Positions 14,507-23,574 of a stretch of DNA of 24,818 nucleotides are shown in pieces. Position 1 is the stretch's first letter. Each line of letters starts with the position of its first letter. The position numbers and the translations under genes are program-made. The notes beneath the pieces were generated by a model. That model searched no databases and was not told the origin of the DNA. It worked only from the letters and a program-made list of their open reading frames with translations. The DNA is from an uncultured Eubacteriales bacterium (lineage in GTDB: Bacteria > Bacillota > Clostridia > Oscillospirales > Oscillospiraceae). The DNA is taken from assembly GCA_900544295.1 (NCBI GenBank), contig UQUO01000029.1, positions 1 to 24,818 on the forward strand, given 5' to 3'.

Positions 14507-15702
14507 ACCGCGCCGACCTCGCGCCTGCGGCGGAAGATGGTGAGCCAGCAGACGGCCATCGCGAAGAGCGCCGAGACGCTCACCGCCGCGCCGGGGCTCA
14601 TGACCTCGCCCAGCGCCCCGACTATGAGGCTGAACACGCCCATGCCCAGATAATACATCACGCCCTCAAAGGCGTTTATCCGCGAGCGCATCCCGTCGGG
14701 TATATAGCTCTGCACGGCGGCGAGGCGCATCGTCGCGCTGCCTATGCCGAGATAGCCGGCCGCCGCCCGGTTCACCAGCATGAGCGGGTAGGGCAGCCAC
14801 AGCAGCGTGGCGTCCATCAGCTCATAGGCATTGTATACGAAAAAGGCGAATTTGAAGCGCTTCCCCCGCGGTATCTCTCGCCTGTAGCGCACCGCTCCGC
14901 CTATGCTGCGGCCCGCGAACTCTGCGGCGGAAAAGAGCGAATAGAGCGCCGGGGCCGCGCTGAAGCAGGCGACGAAGAGGGGAGAATAGCCGCTTGCCAC
15001 GCCGTTCGTGACGGCCATGTAGGTGTATATGGCGAGCAGCCCGCGCTCTCCTTTGAGATAGGCCGCGGCGTCGCGCAAATCGCCCAGCCAGCGGCGGAGG
15101 GAAAAGCCCTCCCCGCCGGGCCTCCGCTCCTCCCTGACGCTTATCCGGCTCTCGACGCAGGCGGCGAGCAGGGAGAGCGCGCCCTGGCCTATGAGTATGG
15201 CCGCGACGCCTGCGGCCTCCATGAGCCAGGCCGCGGCCGGGGCCATGACCACCTGCATGACGGGGTAGACCATGGACGAGACGGTGTAGCCCCGCTCCTC
15301 GGCCCCCTCGGGGATGAGCCGCGGGAAGATGCTGTTGTAGGCCAGGCTGTCGAAGGCCGAGAGGCTGGAGAGCAGCAGGGAAAAGCAGAGGTAGCCCGTG
15401 TATGTGAAGTCGAACCTCAGCAGATACAGCCCCGCCGCGGCGTAGAGCGCCCCGTTCACCGCGTCCCCGCCGACGAGGAAGGGTTTGCGCGGCAAGCGGT
15501 CCATGAAGGGCGCGGCCGCGAGCGGCACGAGAAAGCCCGGCACGACGTTTATCGCGATGAGCAGCGCCGCGGCCAGCGTGCTGCCCGTCTCCTCGTAGAC
15601 GAGGAAGGAGAGCGCAAAGGAGCCCGCGATGCCCCCCGCCGCGCCCAGCACCGTGGCGGATATGAGCAGCGTGAAGTCCCGCGTCCAGAGCTTGGGTCTC
15701 AA
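14476..15702 (-). CDS. MFS transporter
   Basis: A 408-residue protein with about twelve hydrophobic segments and the loop motif between helices 2 and 3 (PFMDRLPRKPFLVGGD), characteristic of major facilitator drug or metabolite exporters. Substrate unknown. The start is probably the TTG at 15702: GGGGGG lies 8 nt upstream and the resulting RPKLWTRDFTLL opening is usual for the family. A GTG at 15711 runs directly out of the G-run and is less likely. It is a single gene with its own weak promoter, placed immediately after the terminator of the recJ-rel operon. Confidence 0.88.
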   Translation of the reverse strand: MRPKLWTRDFTLLISATVLGAAGGIAGSFALSFLVYEETGSTLAAALLIAINVVPGFLVPLAAAPFMDRLPRKPFLVGGDAVNGALYAAAGLYLLRFDFTYTGYLCFSLLLSSLSAFDSLAYNSIFPRLIPEGAEERGYTVSSMVYPVMQVVMAPAAAWLMEAAGVAAILIGQGALSLLAACVESRISVREERRPGGEGFSLRRWLGDLRDAAAYLKGERGLLAIYTYMAVTNGVASGYSPLFVACFSAAPALYSLFSAAEFAGRSIGGAVRYRREIPRGKRFKFAFFVYNAYELMDATLLWLPYPLMLVNRAAAGYLGIGSATMRLAAVQSYIPDGMRSRINAFEGVMYYLGMGVFSLIVGALGEVMSPGAAVSVSALFAMAVCWLTIFRRRREVGAVYDAEPETAA

Positions 15703-15723
15703 GAAAATCACCCCCCGGCTTTA

Positions 15724-15752
15724 ATTGTAAGCTGGGGCTTTAAAAAATTAAA
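15724..15752 (-). promoter_or_regulatory. Possible promoter of the MFS gene
   Basis: Read on the minus strand: TTTAAT (15747-15752), a 17-bp spacer, TACAAT (15724-15729). The -35 box lies inside the T-tract of the upstream terminator. Both hexamers are weak matches. Confidence 0.4.
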
Positions 15753-15790
15753 GACGGCTGTTTTGGGAAAATGGTGCCCAAAACAGCCGT
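15741..15790 (-). terminator. Strong terminator ending the recJ-rel operon
   Basis: A perfect 14-bp stem (15754-15767 with 15777-15790) and 9-base loop, followed on the minus strand by CTTTAATTTTTT. It begins directly at the stop codon of the XRE-TPR gene. Confidence 0.92.
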
Positions 15791-16948
15791 TTAAATTTTG
15801 CCTGAGCCGCAGTATCCGGGAAAATCAAGCAGCAGCTCATAGGCCTGGCGGTACATCCGCCGAGCCCGGAGCCATTCGAGCACGCGGGGCAGGTGGAAGC
15901 TCGCGTAGCCTATGGGCAGCTCGCTCCGCATGGTCTCGAAGAGCTCCATGAGCTCCGCGCCGTATTCCGGCCGCTCCAGGTAGTCCGGGTGCTCCAGCCG
16001 GCAGCGGACGAGGCCGCAGATGCGCCCCGCAAGCTCCCGCACGGGCTCCGGCGAGGGGGCCTCGGCCTCTTCCGCCCTGTCGAGGGCCGCGAGGGCCTCG
16101 TCTCTCTTCCCGAGCAGCTCGCAGGCCGCGGCCAGCTTGTGCAGCTCCATGGCGCTTTTGGCGCCCAGCCTCGTGAGCGCGTCGTAGGCCTCCTGCGCCC
16201 GGCCCAGCTCCAGCGCCGTGGCCGCGCGGTTATACTCTATGCTGCGCACGCTGTCTTCGTCGCCCAGGGTCCGCGCCATGCGCTCCGCGGCCTCGTAGTG
16301 CCGGAGCATGGCCTCATACTGCATGCTGTTGCTGTAGCAGTTGCCGATGAGCAGCCTCGCGTGCATGAGCACTCGCAGACGGCCCTCGTCCGCGGCGAGG
16401 CGGCAGGCCCGCTCCAGCAGTTCGAGGGCGAGGGTGTTGTTCCCGCGCGCGTAGGCCTCCTCGCCGCGCAGGTAGAGGGCGAAGGCCCTCCCGTCGAGGC
16501 GGCAGAGGGCCTCGAAATCGCCCGAGAGCCAATAGAGCAGCGCGCGCTGCCCCGGCCCAAGCGCGGGTTCGAGGTCCCGCGCCCAGCCCGGCGCGGCGTG
16601 CTCGTCGGAAAAGAGCTGGCCCAGCAGCTCCGCGTCAAGGCAAAACGGCCCCTTTTCGAGCCGAGCCGCGCGAAGCTCGGCCAAAAGGCCGTCCCAGGCC
16701 TCGTAGTCGAGGGAGAAGGCCGCCTCATAGCAGCGGCCTATAAGCTCCGCAGACTCAGGCCGTTCAGCCATGTCGAGGCCCAGCCGCGCGAAGAGCGCCG
16801 AGACCAGCTCCGGGTCCGCGCCCTCGCGCCCGGCCTCTATCTTCGAGAGCCAGGAGACCGAGCAGATGCCGCGGCAGAGCCCCTCCTGGCTCCAGTTCTT
16901 CTCCAGCCTCGCGCGCCTTATGAGCGCGCCGGCGAGCTCCGGCCTCAT
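15791..16948 (-). CDS. XRE-family regulator with TPR-like C-terminal region
   Basis: A 385-residue protein with an N-terminal Cro/C1 helix-turn-helix (about 7-58, IRRARLEKNWSQEGLCRG then WLSKIEAGR). A long all-helical region follows with TPR-like repeats, for example ALELLERACRLAADEGRL, MLRHYEAAERMARTLGD and AYDALTRLG. This build is shared with RRNPP-type peptide-sensing regulators (PlcR, Rgg, Rap groups) and related clostridial proteins. I see no small peptide gene next to it, so peptide control is inference. It is the last gene of the recJ-rel operon, overlapping DUF2974 by 4 nt. Confidence 0.85.
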   Translation of the reverse strand: MRPELAGALIRRARLEKNWSQEGLCRGICSVSWLSKIEAGREGADPELVSALFARLGLDMAERPESAELIGRCYEAAFSLDYEAWDGLLAELRAARLEKGPFCLDAELLGQLFSDEHAAPGWARDLEPALGPGQRALLYWLSGDFEALCRLDGRAFALYLRGEEAYARGNNTLALELLERACRLAADEGRLRVLMHARLLIGNCYSNSMQYEAMLRHYEAAERMARTLGDEDSVRSIEYNRAATALELGRAQEAYDALTRLGAKSAMELHKLAAACELLGKRDEALAALDRAEEAEAPSPEPVRELAGRICGLVRCRLEHPDYLERPEYGAELMELFETMRSELPIGYASFHLPRVLEWLRARRMYRQAYELLLDFPGYCGSGKI

Positions 16949-18072
16949 TCCTGGGCCTTTTTCCTGCGGCGGAGCCTGCCCAGGGGCAGCGCCCTCCTCG
17001 CCGAGGCGGCGTATTCCTTGAAGAGCAGCTCCATTGAGTCCATAAACAGCTCCCTCTGCTCCTCGTCTCCGAAGAGGTCCTTCGCGGCGGCGAGGGCCTT
17101 GCGGACCTTCTGCTCCGTGAGGTCGGTGAGGGTCTTGGCGCCCGTGGCCTCCAGCGCGCCGAAGACGGCGTCAGTCAGCTCCTGGCGCTGCTGCAGGTCG
17201 AGGCCGTCGGCCCAGCCGTGGATGGCGTCGTTATACACCCTCGTGCGGAAGGCGAAGTCCGCGCAGCGGACGAATCTCGTCCCCAGGACCTGCCAGGTGT
17301 AGCCGTTGTGGGCGGAGATGCCCGTCTCCGTGCTCTCAACTATCTCGAAGTCCGCGTCGTGGCTGAGCAGCACGCCGACGAGGGAGTACTGCGGCACGAG
17401 GGCATGTATCTTCGGCGCGATGCGCTGGTACTCGGGCAGGCCGCGCACGGATTCGCGGAAGCCCGGGCCGTCGTTGTTGTAGACCTCGATTATGCGCTCC
17501 TGCAGCTCCTCGGGGTTGTGCATGGCGGCGTAGACGGCGAGGTTGCCGCCCTTGGAGTGGCCGCCGACGCGCATCCGCCCATTGAAGCGCCAGGCCGCGC
17601 GCATGAGGTAGCTCGCCGCGTCCGTCTGGGCCGGCACGGCGTCGAGGCTGCCCATGTTGAAGTCCTCCTTCCAGGCGACGAGCGTGTCGTCGGTGCCTCG
17701 GAAGGCTATGTAGCGCGTCTCGTCCGGCAGGACGACGGTCATGGCGGAAAACTGCTTTTCCGCCGCGGGGTCCACGTGGTAGACGTAGTCGCGCAGGCGC
17801 AGGCCGGAAAAGCGCGGGGCCTCCAGCATCTTTTTGAGCATGGTGACGGCTCCGGGAGCCATGAGCAGGCCCCGGCGCACGTCCTCCTCGCCGAATTTGT
17901 CAAAGTATCCCCGCGCGGCCTCGGCTATGCCGACCTCGCCCTCGGAGGGCACGATGCCGGTGAAGTCCAGGGAGACCAGCTTGCAGACGAGGAGGTTGTC
18001 CACCTCGTTGAAGGGCGAGACCTCAAAGGGGATGTCGCCCCTCCAGTCGATGTAGTCGATGGCGTTCGGCAT
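16945..18072 (-). CDS. DUF2974 (Mbeg1-like) predicted serine lipase/hydrolase
   Basis: A 375-residue alpha/beta-hydrolase-like protein. The DUF2974 pattern is clear: YIAFRGTDDTLVAWKEDFNM (121-140), the nucleophile elbow GGHSKGGN with Ser173, VYNNDGPGF, and SAHNGYTWQ, which supplies a likely His. It has no signal peptide, so it is probably cytoplasmic, and the C-terminus is very basic (LPLGRLRRRKK), which could bind membranes. The family is common in Firmicutes and its substrate is not established. The start lies 3 nt after the MBL stop with only a weak binding site, so translation probably depends on re-initiation. Confidence 0.85.
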   Translation of the reverse strand: MPNAIDYIDWRGDIPFEVSPFNEVDNLLVCKLVSLDFTGIVPSEGEVGIAEAARGYFDKFGEEDVRRGLLMAPGAVTMLKKMLEAPRFSGLRLRDYVYHVDPAAEKQFSAMTVVLPDETRYIAFRGTDDTLVAWKEDFNMGSLDAVPAQTDAASYLMRAAWRFNGRMRVGGHSKGGNLAVYAAMHNPEELQERIIEVYNNDGPGFRESVRGLPEYQRIAPKIHALVPQYSLVGVLLSHDADFEIVESTETGISAHNGYTWQVLGTRFVRCADFAFRTRVYNDAIHGWADGLDLQQRQELTDAVFGALEATGAKTLTDLTEQKVRKALAAAKDLFGDEEQRELFMDSMELLFKEYAASARRALPLGRLRRRKKAQE

Positions 18073-18075
18073 GGC

Positions 18076-18690
18076 TCACATCTTCTCAAGCGCGTGGCGC
18101 ACATAGGGGTTGTGCTCGCGCTCGATGGAGAGCATGCTGCTCTCGGCGTGGCCGGGGTAGACCTCGTAGTCCCCGGGCAGCTCGGCGATGCGCTTGAGGG
18201 AGCGCAGCTCCTGCCGCATGTCGCCTCCGGCAAAGTCCGTGCGCCCGCAGGAGCCGCGAAAGAGCGTGTCCCCCGTGAAGAGCGCCTCGCCGCAGCGGAG
18301 CGTGACGCCGCCCGGCGTGTGTCCCGGCGTCTCCATGACCTCAAAGCGCAGGCCGCCGACCTCCACGGTGTCGCCGTCCCTGTAGTATTTCACGTCCTCC
18401 GGCACCGTGAAGCGGCCGGAGGCGCCGCCCTTCACCAGCTCCAGCTCCTTTTCGCACATGTAGAGCCGGGCGCCCGTGGCCTCCAGCAGGGCGTTCGCCG
18501 CGCCGACATGGTCGAAGTGCGCGTGCGTGAGCAGCACCGCGCGGCAGTGGAGCTTGTTGTCCTCCAGGTAGTCGAGGATGGTGCCCGACTCGTCGCCGGG
18601 GTCTATAACGGCGCAGTCGAGGCTGTCCTCGTCCGTCACGACGTAGCAGTTCGTTTCAAGCTGCCCCACGGGCAGGGTCTTTATAAGCAT
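18076..18690 (-). CDS. MBL-fold metallohydrolase (glyoxalase II-like)
   Basis: A 204-residue zinc hydrolase. The metal motif THAHFDH is at residues 55-61, followed by TPGHTPGG, LFTGDTLF and YPGHAESS, giving the complete ligand set of the short GloB-like proteins. The substrate may be a glyoxalase-type thioester or another ester. The gene regularly follows rel and dtd in Firmicutes. The start is the ATG at 18690, two bases after the dtd stop, with AAAGGAG upstream; a longer open frame runs back into dtd and is not used. Confidence 0.9.
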   Translation of the reverse strand: MLIKTLPVGQLETNCYVVTDEDSLDCAVIDPGDESGTILDYLEDNKLHCRAVLLTHAHFDHVGAANALLEATGARLYMCEKELELVKGGASGRFTVPEDVKYYRDGDTVEVGGLRFEVMETPGHTPGGVTLRCGEALFTGDTLFRGSCGRTDFAGGDMRQELRSLKRIAELPGDYEVYPGHAESSMLSIEREHNPYVRHALEKM

Positions 18691-18692
18691 AT

Positions 18693-19136
18693 TCAAAGCT
18701 CCTTTGTGTCCAGAATGATGGTCACAGGCCCGTCGTTCACGGAGGCGACCTGCATCTCCGCGCCGAACTGTCCCGTTTCGACCTCGAAGCCGCGCGCGCG
18801 GCACTCTGCGATGACGAGCTCGTAGAGCGGCACGGCGGTCTCGGGCCGCGCGGCCCGCGTGAAGCCCGGGCGGCGGCTCTTCGCGTCCGCGTAGAGCGTG
18901 AACTGGCTGATTATGAGCAGCCCCGCCCCCGCGTCCTTGGGGTTCACGTTCATTTTGCCCGCCTCGTCCTCGAAGACGCGCAGGCCGCAGATCTTGTCGG
19001 CTATCTTCTTCGCCTCGGCCTGCGTGTCCTCGGTGCTGACGCCCAGCAGGACGAGGAAGCCCTTGCCGATCCTGCCCTTCACCTCGCCGCCGATCTCGAC
19101 GGAAGCGGACCTTACCCTTGTTACGACCGCTCTCAT
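18693..19136 (-). CDS. dtd: D-aminoacyl-tRNA deacylase
   Basis: A 147-residue enzyme of the usual length that hydrolyses D-amino acids (and glycine from tRNA-Ala) off mischarged tRNA. It has both active-site motifs: SQFTLYAD (77-84) and N-D-G-P-V-T (134-139, the cross-subunit Gly-Pro motif). The opening MRAVVTRVRSASVEI is also typical. The ATG overlaps the rel stop by 4 nt, with AGGAGGG inside the end of rel. Confidence 0.96.
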   Translation of the reverse strand: MRAVVTRVRSASVEIGGEVKGRIGKGFLVLLGVSTEDTQAEAKKIADKICGLRVFEDEAGKMNVNPKDAGAGLLIISQFTLYADAKSRRPGFTRAARPETAVPLYELVIAECRARGFEVETGQFGAEMQVASVNDGPVTIILDTKEL

Positions 19137-21403
19137 GAGCTTGCCCTCCTTACTTCGATGACGCCGCGTATGGCGGCCAGGCGGTTTATGATGACCTTCA
19201 GCTCCGCGAGGTCGCGCACCTCGACGGTGACGGCGGCGGTGGACTGGTCGTTGCCCACGTCGCGCGCCGAGAGGCTGCGCACCTTGGCGTTCAGGGCGTT
19301 GAGCGCCGTGGCGATGTCCATGATGAGGCCGGAGCGCTCCTTGGCGAGGATGCGGAGCGTGGTGATATAGAGGTCCGTCGTGTGGTCGGCCCAGCTGACC
19401 TCTATCCAGCGCCCGTCCGCGCCCGTCGAGAGGCGCTGGCGCAGGTAGTTCTGGCAGTCCGTCCGGTGGATGGAGACGCCGTTGCCGCGGGTGATGAAGC
19501 CCACGATGTCGTCCCCCGGCACGGGCGTGCAGCACTTGGAGAACTTGATGAGGCAGTTGTCCAGGCCCTCGACCAGGATGCCGTGGACTGCCTTCTGCGG
19601 TCGGGAGACGCGCTTTTCGGCCTGCTCGTTTATCTTGTCGAGGACGGTCTTCTTCTCGGGGCGCTTTATATGCGCCAGCTCGTCCTTGACCCGGTTCACG
19701 CTGCGCACGGCGGTCTGCCCGCCGTAGCCTATAGCGGCGTAGAGCTCGTCCATCGAGGGGACGGAGAGCTTTTTGAGGATGTGCGGCAGCACGTCCTCGT
19801 CCATGACGTCGGCCATCGTGAGGCCGTTGCGCCTCAGCTCGGCGTCGAACATCTCACGCCCGCGCTGGACGTTCTCCTCGCGCTTTTCCTTCTTGAACCA
19901 CTGCTTTATCTTGGTGCGCGCGCTGGAGCTCTTGGCGAGCTGGAGCCAGTCGCGGCTCGGTCCCGGGGCCGACTTCGAGGTGCGCACCTCGACGATGTCG
20001 CCGTTTTGCAGCACGTGGTCGAAGGTGACTATGCGCCCGTTGACGCTCGCGCCGACCATGGCGTTGCCGACGCCGGAGTGGATGGCGTAGGCGAAATCTA
20101 TGGGCGTCGCGCCCGCGGGGAGGTTTATGACGTCGCCCGAGGGCGTGAAGACGAAGACCTCGTCCGCGAACATGTCTATTTTGAGGTCGTGGACGAACTC
20201 CGTGGCGTCGGTCTCCTGCTGGGCCTCCAGCAGGCGGCGGACCCAGGCGAACTTCTCCTCGTCGCCCTCCTTGACGCCCTGCTCGCCGCTTTTGTACTTC
20301 CAGTGCGCGGCGACGCCGTATTCGGCGGTCAGGTGCATGTCCCAGGTGCGTATCTGCACCTCGAAGGGTATGCCCTCGGAGCCGATGACCGTCGTGTGGA
20401 CGCTCTGGTAGCCGTTGGGCTTGGGCGTCGAGACGTAGTCCTTGAAGCGGCCCGGTACGGGCTTGTACATGTCGTGTATCATGCCCAGCGCGTTGTAGCA
20501 GTCCGGGATGCTGTCCACTATGACGCGGAAGGCGCAAAGGTCGAAGATGCCGTTTATGTCCAGCTGCTGGGCGAACATCTTGCGGTAGATGCTGTAGATG
20601 TGCTTTATGCGCCCATAGACCGTGGCGTCTATGCCCTCGTCGTCCATGCGCTTTTGGATTTGCTTTTCGACCTTGTCCATGAAGACGCGCAGGGTGTCCA
20701 TGCGCGTGGAGAGGGCGTCGGTTATCTCCTTGTAGCCCTCGCGGTCGAGGTAGTAGAGGGAGCGGTCCTCCAGCTCCCATTTTATCTTCTGCATGCCGAG
20801 CCTGTGGGCGATGGGAGCGTAGATCTCCATCGTCTCGGCGGACTTTATGAGCTGCTTTTCGCCGCTCTGGTAGTCCATGGTGCGCATGTTGTGCAGGCGG
20901 TCGGCTATCTTGATGAGGATGACGCGGATGTCCTTCGCCATGGCGATGAGCATCTTGCGCAGGTTCTCGGCCTGCTCCTCCTCGTGGCTCGTGTACTGCA
21001 CGCGCGTCAGCTTGGTGACGCCCTCGACGATGTCGGCCACGGTGGCGCCGAACTGGCGCTTGACGTCGTCGTGCGTGGCGGGCGTGTCCTCTATGACGTC
21101 GTGCAGGAGGGCGGAGACGATGGAGTCCTCGTCCAGGCCCTGCTCGGCGATTATCTCGGCGGTGGCGACGCAGTGGGTGACGTAGGGCGAGCCGTCGCGC
21201 CGCTTCTGCCCCTCGTGGAGCTTCACGGCGTACTCATAGGCGGCGCGCACGCGGCCCATGTCCATGGCGATGTTCCCCGCGAGGATCTTGTCCTCAAGGC
21301 TCTTCCAGCACTCCTCCGGGTCCATGAACGGCGTGGATGACTGCGCCCTTATTATTTCGTCCCGGTATTCGGACTTGCCGCTTCCTCTCATGGCCGCGGT
21401 CAC
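19133..21403 (-). CDS. rel: Bifunctional (p)ppGpp synthetase/hydrolase
   Basis: A 756-residue long RelA/SpoT homologue that makes and degrades the stringent-response alarmone. The HD hydrolase domain is intact (HDVIEDT at 101-107; IADRLHNMRT at 166-175). The synthetase domain has RFKD at 319-322, the R-x-K-D form found in bifunctional Rel/SpoT, followed by TPKPNGYQSVHTT. TGS (from about VFVFTPSGDVINLPAGATP), a CCTPVPGDDIVGF helical/zinc-finger part and a C-terminal ACT domain complete the usual order. The start is a GTG at 21403: GGGAGG lies 8 nt upstream and the codon overlaps the recJ stop as GTGA. A GTG at 21412 sits inside the binding site and the ATG at 21391 is too distant from it. Confidence 0.97.
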   Translation of the reverse strand: MTAAMRGSGKSEYRDEIIRAQSSTPFMDPEECWKSLEDKILAGNIAMDMGRVRAAYEYAVKLHEGQKRRDGSPYVTHCVATAEIIAEQGLDEDSIVSALLHDVIEDTPATHDDVKRQFGATVADIVEGVTKLTRVQYTSHEEEQAENLRKMLIAMAKDIRVILIKIADRLHNMRTMDYQSGEKQLIKSAETMEIYAPIAHRLGMQKIKWELEDRSLYYLDREGYKEITDALSTRMDTLRVFMDKVEKQIQKRMDDEGIDATVYGRIKHIYSIYRKMFAQQLDINGIFDLCAFRVIVDSIPDCYNALGMIHDMYKPVPGRFKDYVSTPKPNGYQSVHTTVIGSEGIPFEVQIRTWDMHLTAEYGVAAHWKYKSGEQGVKEGDEEKFAWVRRLLEAQQETDATEFVHDLKIDMFADEVFVFTPSGDVINLPAGATPIDFAYAIHSGVGNAMVGASVNGRIVTFDHVLQNGDIVEVRTSKSAPGPSRDWLQLAKSSSARTKIKQWFKKEKREENVQRGREMFDAELRRNGLTMADVMDEDVLPHILKKLSVPSMDELYAAIGYGGQTAVRSVNRVKDELAHIKRPEKKTVLDKINEQAEKRVSRPQKAVHGILVEGLDNCLIKFSKCCTPVPGDDIVGFITRGNGVSIHRTDCQNYLRQRLSTGADGRWIEVSWADHTTDLYITTLRILAKERSGLIMDIATALNALNAKVRSLSARDVGNDQSTAAVTVEVRDLAELKVIINRLAAIRGVIEVRRASS

Positions 21404-23445
21404 CGGCTCCACCTCCCTGTGCAGAATTTTTCCCGGTAGCTTCTGAGCTTTACTATGATGGGGTGCGAGGCCAGGTCGGCCTTGCCCTGCCTGGGGCAGA
21501 CCTCGACGCGGATGCTGTCCCCGCTGCGCCGGGCCTTGACCAGCCCCTCGTCGCGCATGACGCGCAGGCAGAGCAGGAGCTTGGCCGGGTGCATGCCGCC
21601 CGGCCGCCAGCCGGGCAGGTCCGAGACCTCGCCCCCGGCGCTGCCGCCGCGCCGCTCCAGCCAGCGCCAGACCCGGATGAAGTCGCTCCGCTCCGGGTAG
21701 AGGTCGGAGCTGGTCCAGGGTCCGGGCAGCCTGTCCTCAAGGATGTCCAGGCACAGGGGCAGGGTATCCGTCTGCCTGAGCTCCGTCATCAGCAGCTGAA
21801 CGGAGCGGTGTCCGTGGTATTCGTTTATCTGCGGGTAAAAAGCTGCGTCCACCCTGTCGCCCTCGCGCGCGCCGAGCTCCTCCTCCCGCCGGGAGAACAT
21901 GACGCAGTCGAAATAGACCCCGCCCTTCTCCAGTCTGAGCTTCAGGTGCCTGCCCCCGCCTATGGGGCGCACCCGTTCAAGCAGGGCGTCCACGATGCAG
22001 AGGGTGGGCCGCGGGTTGCCGGTGCCGAAGGGCTCCAGCTGCTCCAGGGACTCGACGCAGTCCATGTCGAGCAGCGCCGGGTCCTCGATGCGCAGATCGC
22101 AGCCCAGGCGCGGCGCCTCCGCCGCCGGCACGCCGCGGTAATACTCCGCGAGCGCGGCGCGGAAGCCGGGGACCTGCTCCCGCCTTATCGAGAGCCCCGC
22201 GGCCAGCGCGTGGCCGCCGAAGCCCTCCAGCCAGTCGGAGCAGGCGGACAGTGCGTCGAAGAGGTTGAAGTCCCCGCAACTGCGGCAGGAGCCCTTCCCG
22301 CTGTCCCCGTCGAGGCATATCATGACGGTGGGCAGGGAAAACTCCTCAGCGAGCTTGGAGGCGGCTATGCCTATAACGCCCTGGTGCCAGCCCTCGGCGG
22401 CGAGGACTATGGGGGCCGTGGGTTTTTCGCCGCTCAGCTGGCGGCGGGCGGCCTCGTAGATGTCGTGCTCTATCTCCTGCCGCTCCCGGTTGAGGCGGCA
22501 GAGCTCCGCGGCGAGGCGGGCGGCCTCGCCCTCGTCCTCCGTCAGCAGCAGGCGGACGGCGACGTCCGCACGGCCGAGCCTTCCGGCGGCGTTGAGCCTC
22601 GGCGCGAGGGTGAAGCCCATGGTCGAGGCGCTTATCCTCCGGCCCAGCGCGCCGGACTCCTCCAGCAGGGCGCGGATGCCGGGCCGGGGCGACTCCGCCA
22701 GCATGGCGAGGCCCCGGCGGACGATGTAGCGGTTTTCACCCGTGAGGGGCATGACGTCGGCGATCGTGCCGGTGGCGATGAGGTCGGCGTACTGCGAGAG
22801 CACGCGCTCGGCCCCGCCCTCGACGGCGCACAGCAGCTTGAAGGCCACGCCAACGCCCGCGAGGTCGGCGTTGGGGTAACGGCTGCCGGGGCGTTTCGGG
22901 TCCACCACCGCCACGGCCGCGGGCAGGGGACAGGCCCCGCACTCGTGGTGGTCGGTTATCACCATGTCCATGCCGAGCGAGGCGGCGTATCCCGCCTCCT
23001 GGGCCGCGGTGATGCCGCAGTCCACGGTGACGATGAGGCTCGCGCCCCGGGCCTTTATCGTGTCCATGGCCGCGAGGTTCAGGCCGTAGCCCTCCTCCAT
23101 GCGGTCCGGGATGTAGGGCTCGCAGTCGAGGCCCTTTGCGCGCAGGAAGCTCGTCACGAGGCAGGCGGAGGTGATGCCGTCCACGTCATAGTCGCCGAAG
23201 ACGGCGACGGTCTCGCGCCGCTCGATAGCCAGGCGCAGGCGCGCCGCGGCCCTGTCCATGTCCTCAAGCAGCAGAGGGTCGCCCAAAAGCTCCGGGCCCC
23301 CGTGCAGGAAGCTCTCCGCCGCCTCGGGCGTGTCCAGCCCCCGCCGGGCCAGGAGCGCCGCCAAAAGCGGCGTGCAGCCCGCCTCCGTCAGCCGCCGCGG
23401 TATCTCCGGCTGCTCCGGGGGTATGTTCCAGTCACTGTAATTCAT
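21400..23445 (-). CDS. recJ: Single-stranded-DNA exonuclease RecJ
   Basis: A 681-residue 5'-3' ssDNA exonuclease of recombination and repair. The DHH phosphoesterase motifs are complete: DYDVDG (85-90), VDCGI around Asp142, and DHH at 165-167. A DHHA1 domain with GFGGHALAAGL and an OB-like region follow. The C-terminal extension of roughly 120 residues is longer than in E. coli RecJ and of the kind seen in Firmicutes. The ATG at 23445 follows AGGGGAG by about 10 nt. It is the first gene of the six-gene operon. Confidence 0.95.
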   Translation of the reverse strand: MNYSDWNIPPEQPEIPRRLTEAGCTPLLAALLARRGLDTPEAAESFLHGGPELLGDPLLLEDMDRAAARLRLAIERRETVAVFGDYDVDGITSACLVTSFLRAKGLDCEPYIPDRMEEGYGLNLAAMDTIKARGASLIVTVDCGITAAQEAGYAASLGMDMVITDHHECGACPLPAAVAVVDPKRPGSRYPNADLAGVGVAFKLLCAVEGGAERVLSQYADLIATGTIADVMPLTGENRYIVRRGLAMLAESPRPGIRALLEESGALGRRISASTMGFTLAPRLNAAGRLGRADVAVRLLLTEDEGEAARLAAELCRLNRERQEIEHDIYEAARRQLSGEKPTAPIVLAAEGWHQGVIGIAASKLAEEFSLPTVMICLDGDSGKGSCRSCGDFNLFDALSACSDWLEGFGGHALAAGLSIRREQVPGFRAALAEYYRGVPAAEAPRLGCDLRIEDPALLDMDCVESLEQLEPFGTGNPRPTLCIVDALLERVRPIGGGRHLKLRLEKGGVYFDCVMFSRREEELGAREGDRVDAAFYPQINEYHGHRSVQLLMTELRQTDTLPLCLDILEDRLPGPWTSSDLYPERSDFIRVWRWLERRGGSAGGEVSDLPGWRPGGMHPAKLLLCLRVMRDEGLVKARRSGDSIRVEVCPRQGKADLASHPIIVKLRSYREKFCTGRWSR

Positions 23446-23505
23446 AATCCGTCCGCTCCCCTTGGGAGCCCGCTTCTCCTCCCGCGAATCTTCGCATAGA
23501 ATATC

Positions 23506-23519
23506 AATATAATTATATT
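23506..23519. promoter_or_regulatory. Perfect AT-only palindrome at the recJ operon start site
   Basis: AATATAATTATATT is its own reverse complement and lies directly downstream of the recJ -10 box, where transcription should begin. It is made only of A and T in a very GC-rich neighbourhood. It could be an operator or a second -10-like element. Confidence 0.5.
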
Positions 23520-23547
23520 ATTATACCACTACCCCGCGTGAGCGCAA
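23520..23547 (-). promoter_or_regulatory. Promoter of the recJ-rel operon
   Basis: Read on the minus strand: TTGCGC (23542-23547), a 16-bp spacer, TATAAT (23520-23525) preceded by TGG (extended -10). The leader to the recJ ATG is about 70 nt and includes GCGAAGATTCGC, able to form a small hairpin. Confidence 0.65.
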
Positions 23548-23574
23548 GAGGCATTTGTACCCGCGCCGTGGGGC

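Noticed and set aside
19382..23499. Two very long plus-strand frames opposite rel and recJ
   Set aside because: Both lie opposite complete, motif-rich genes and have no recognisable domain.
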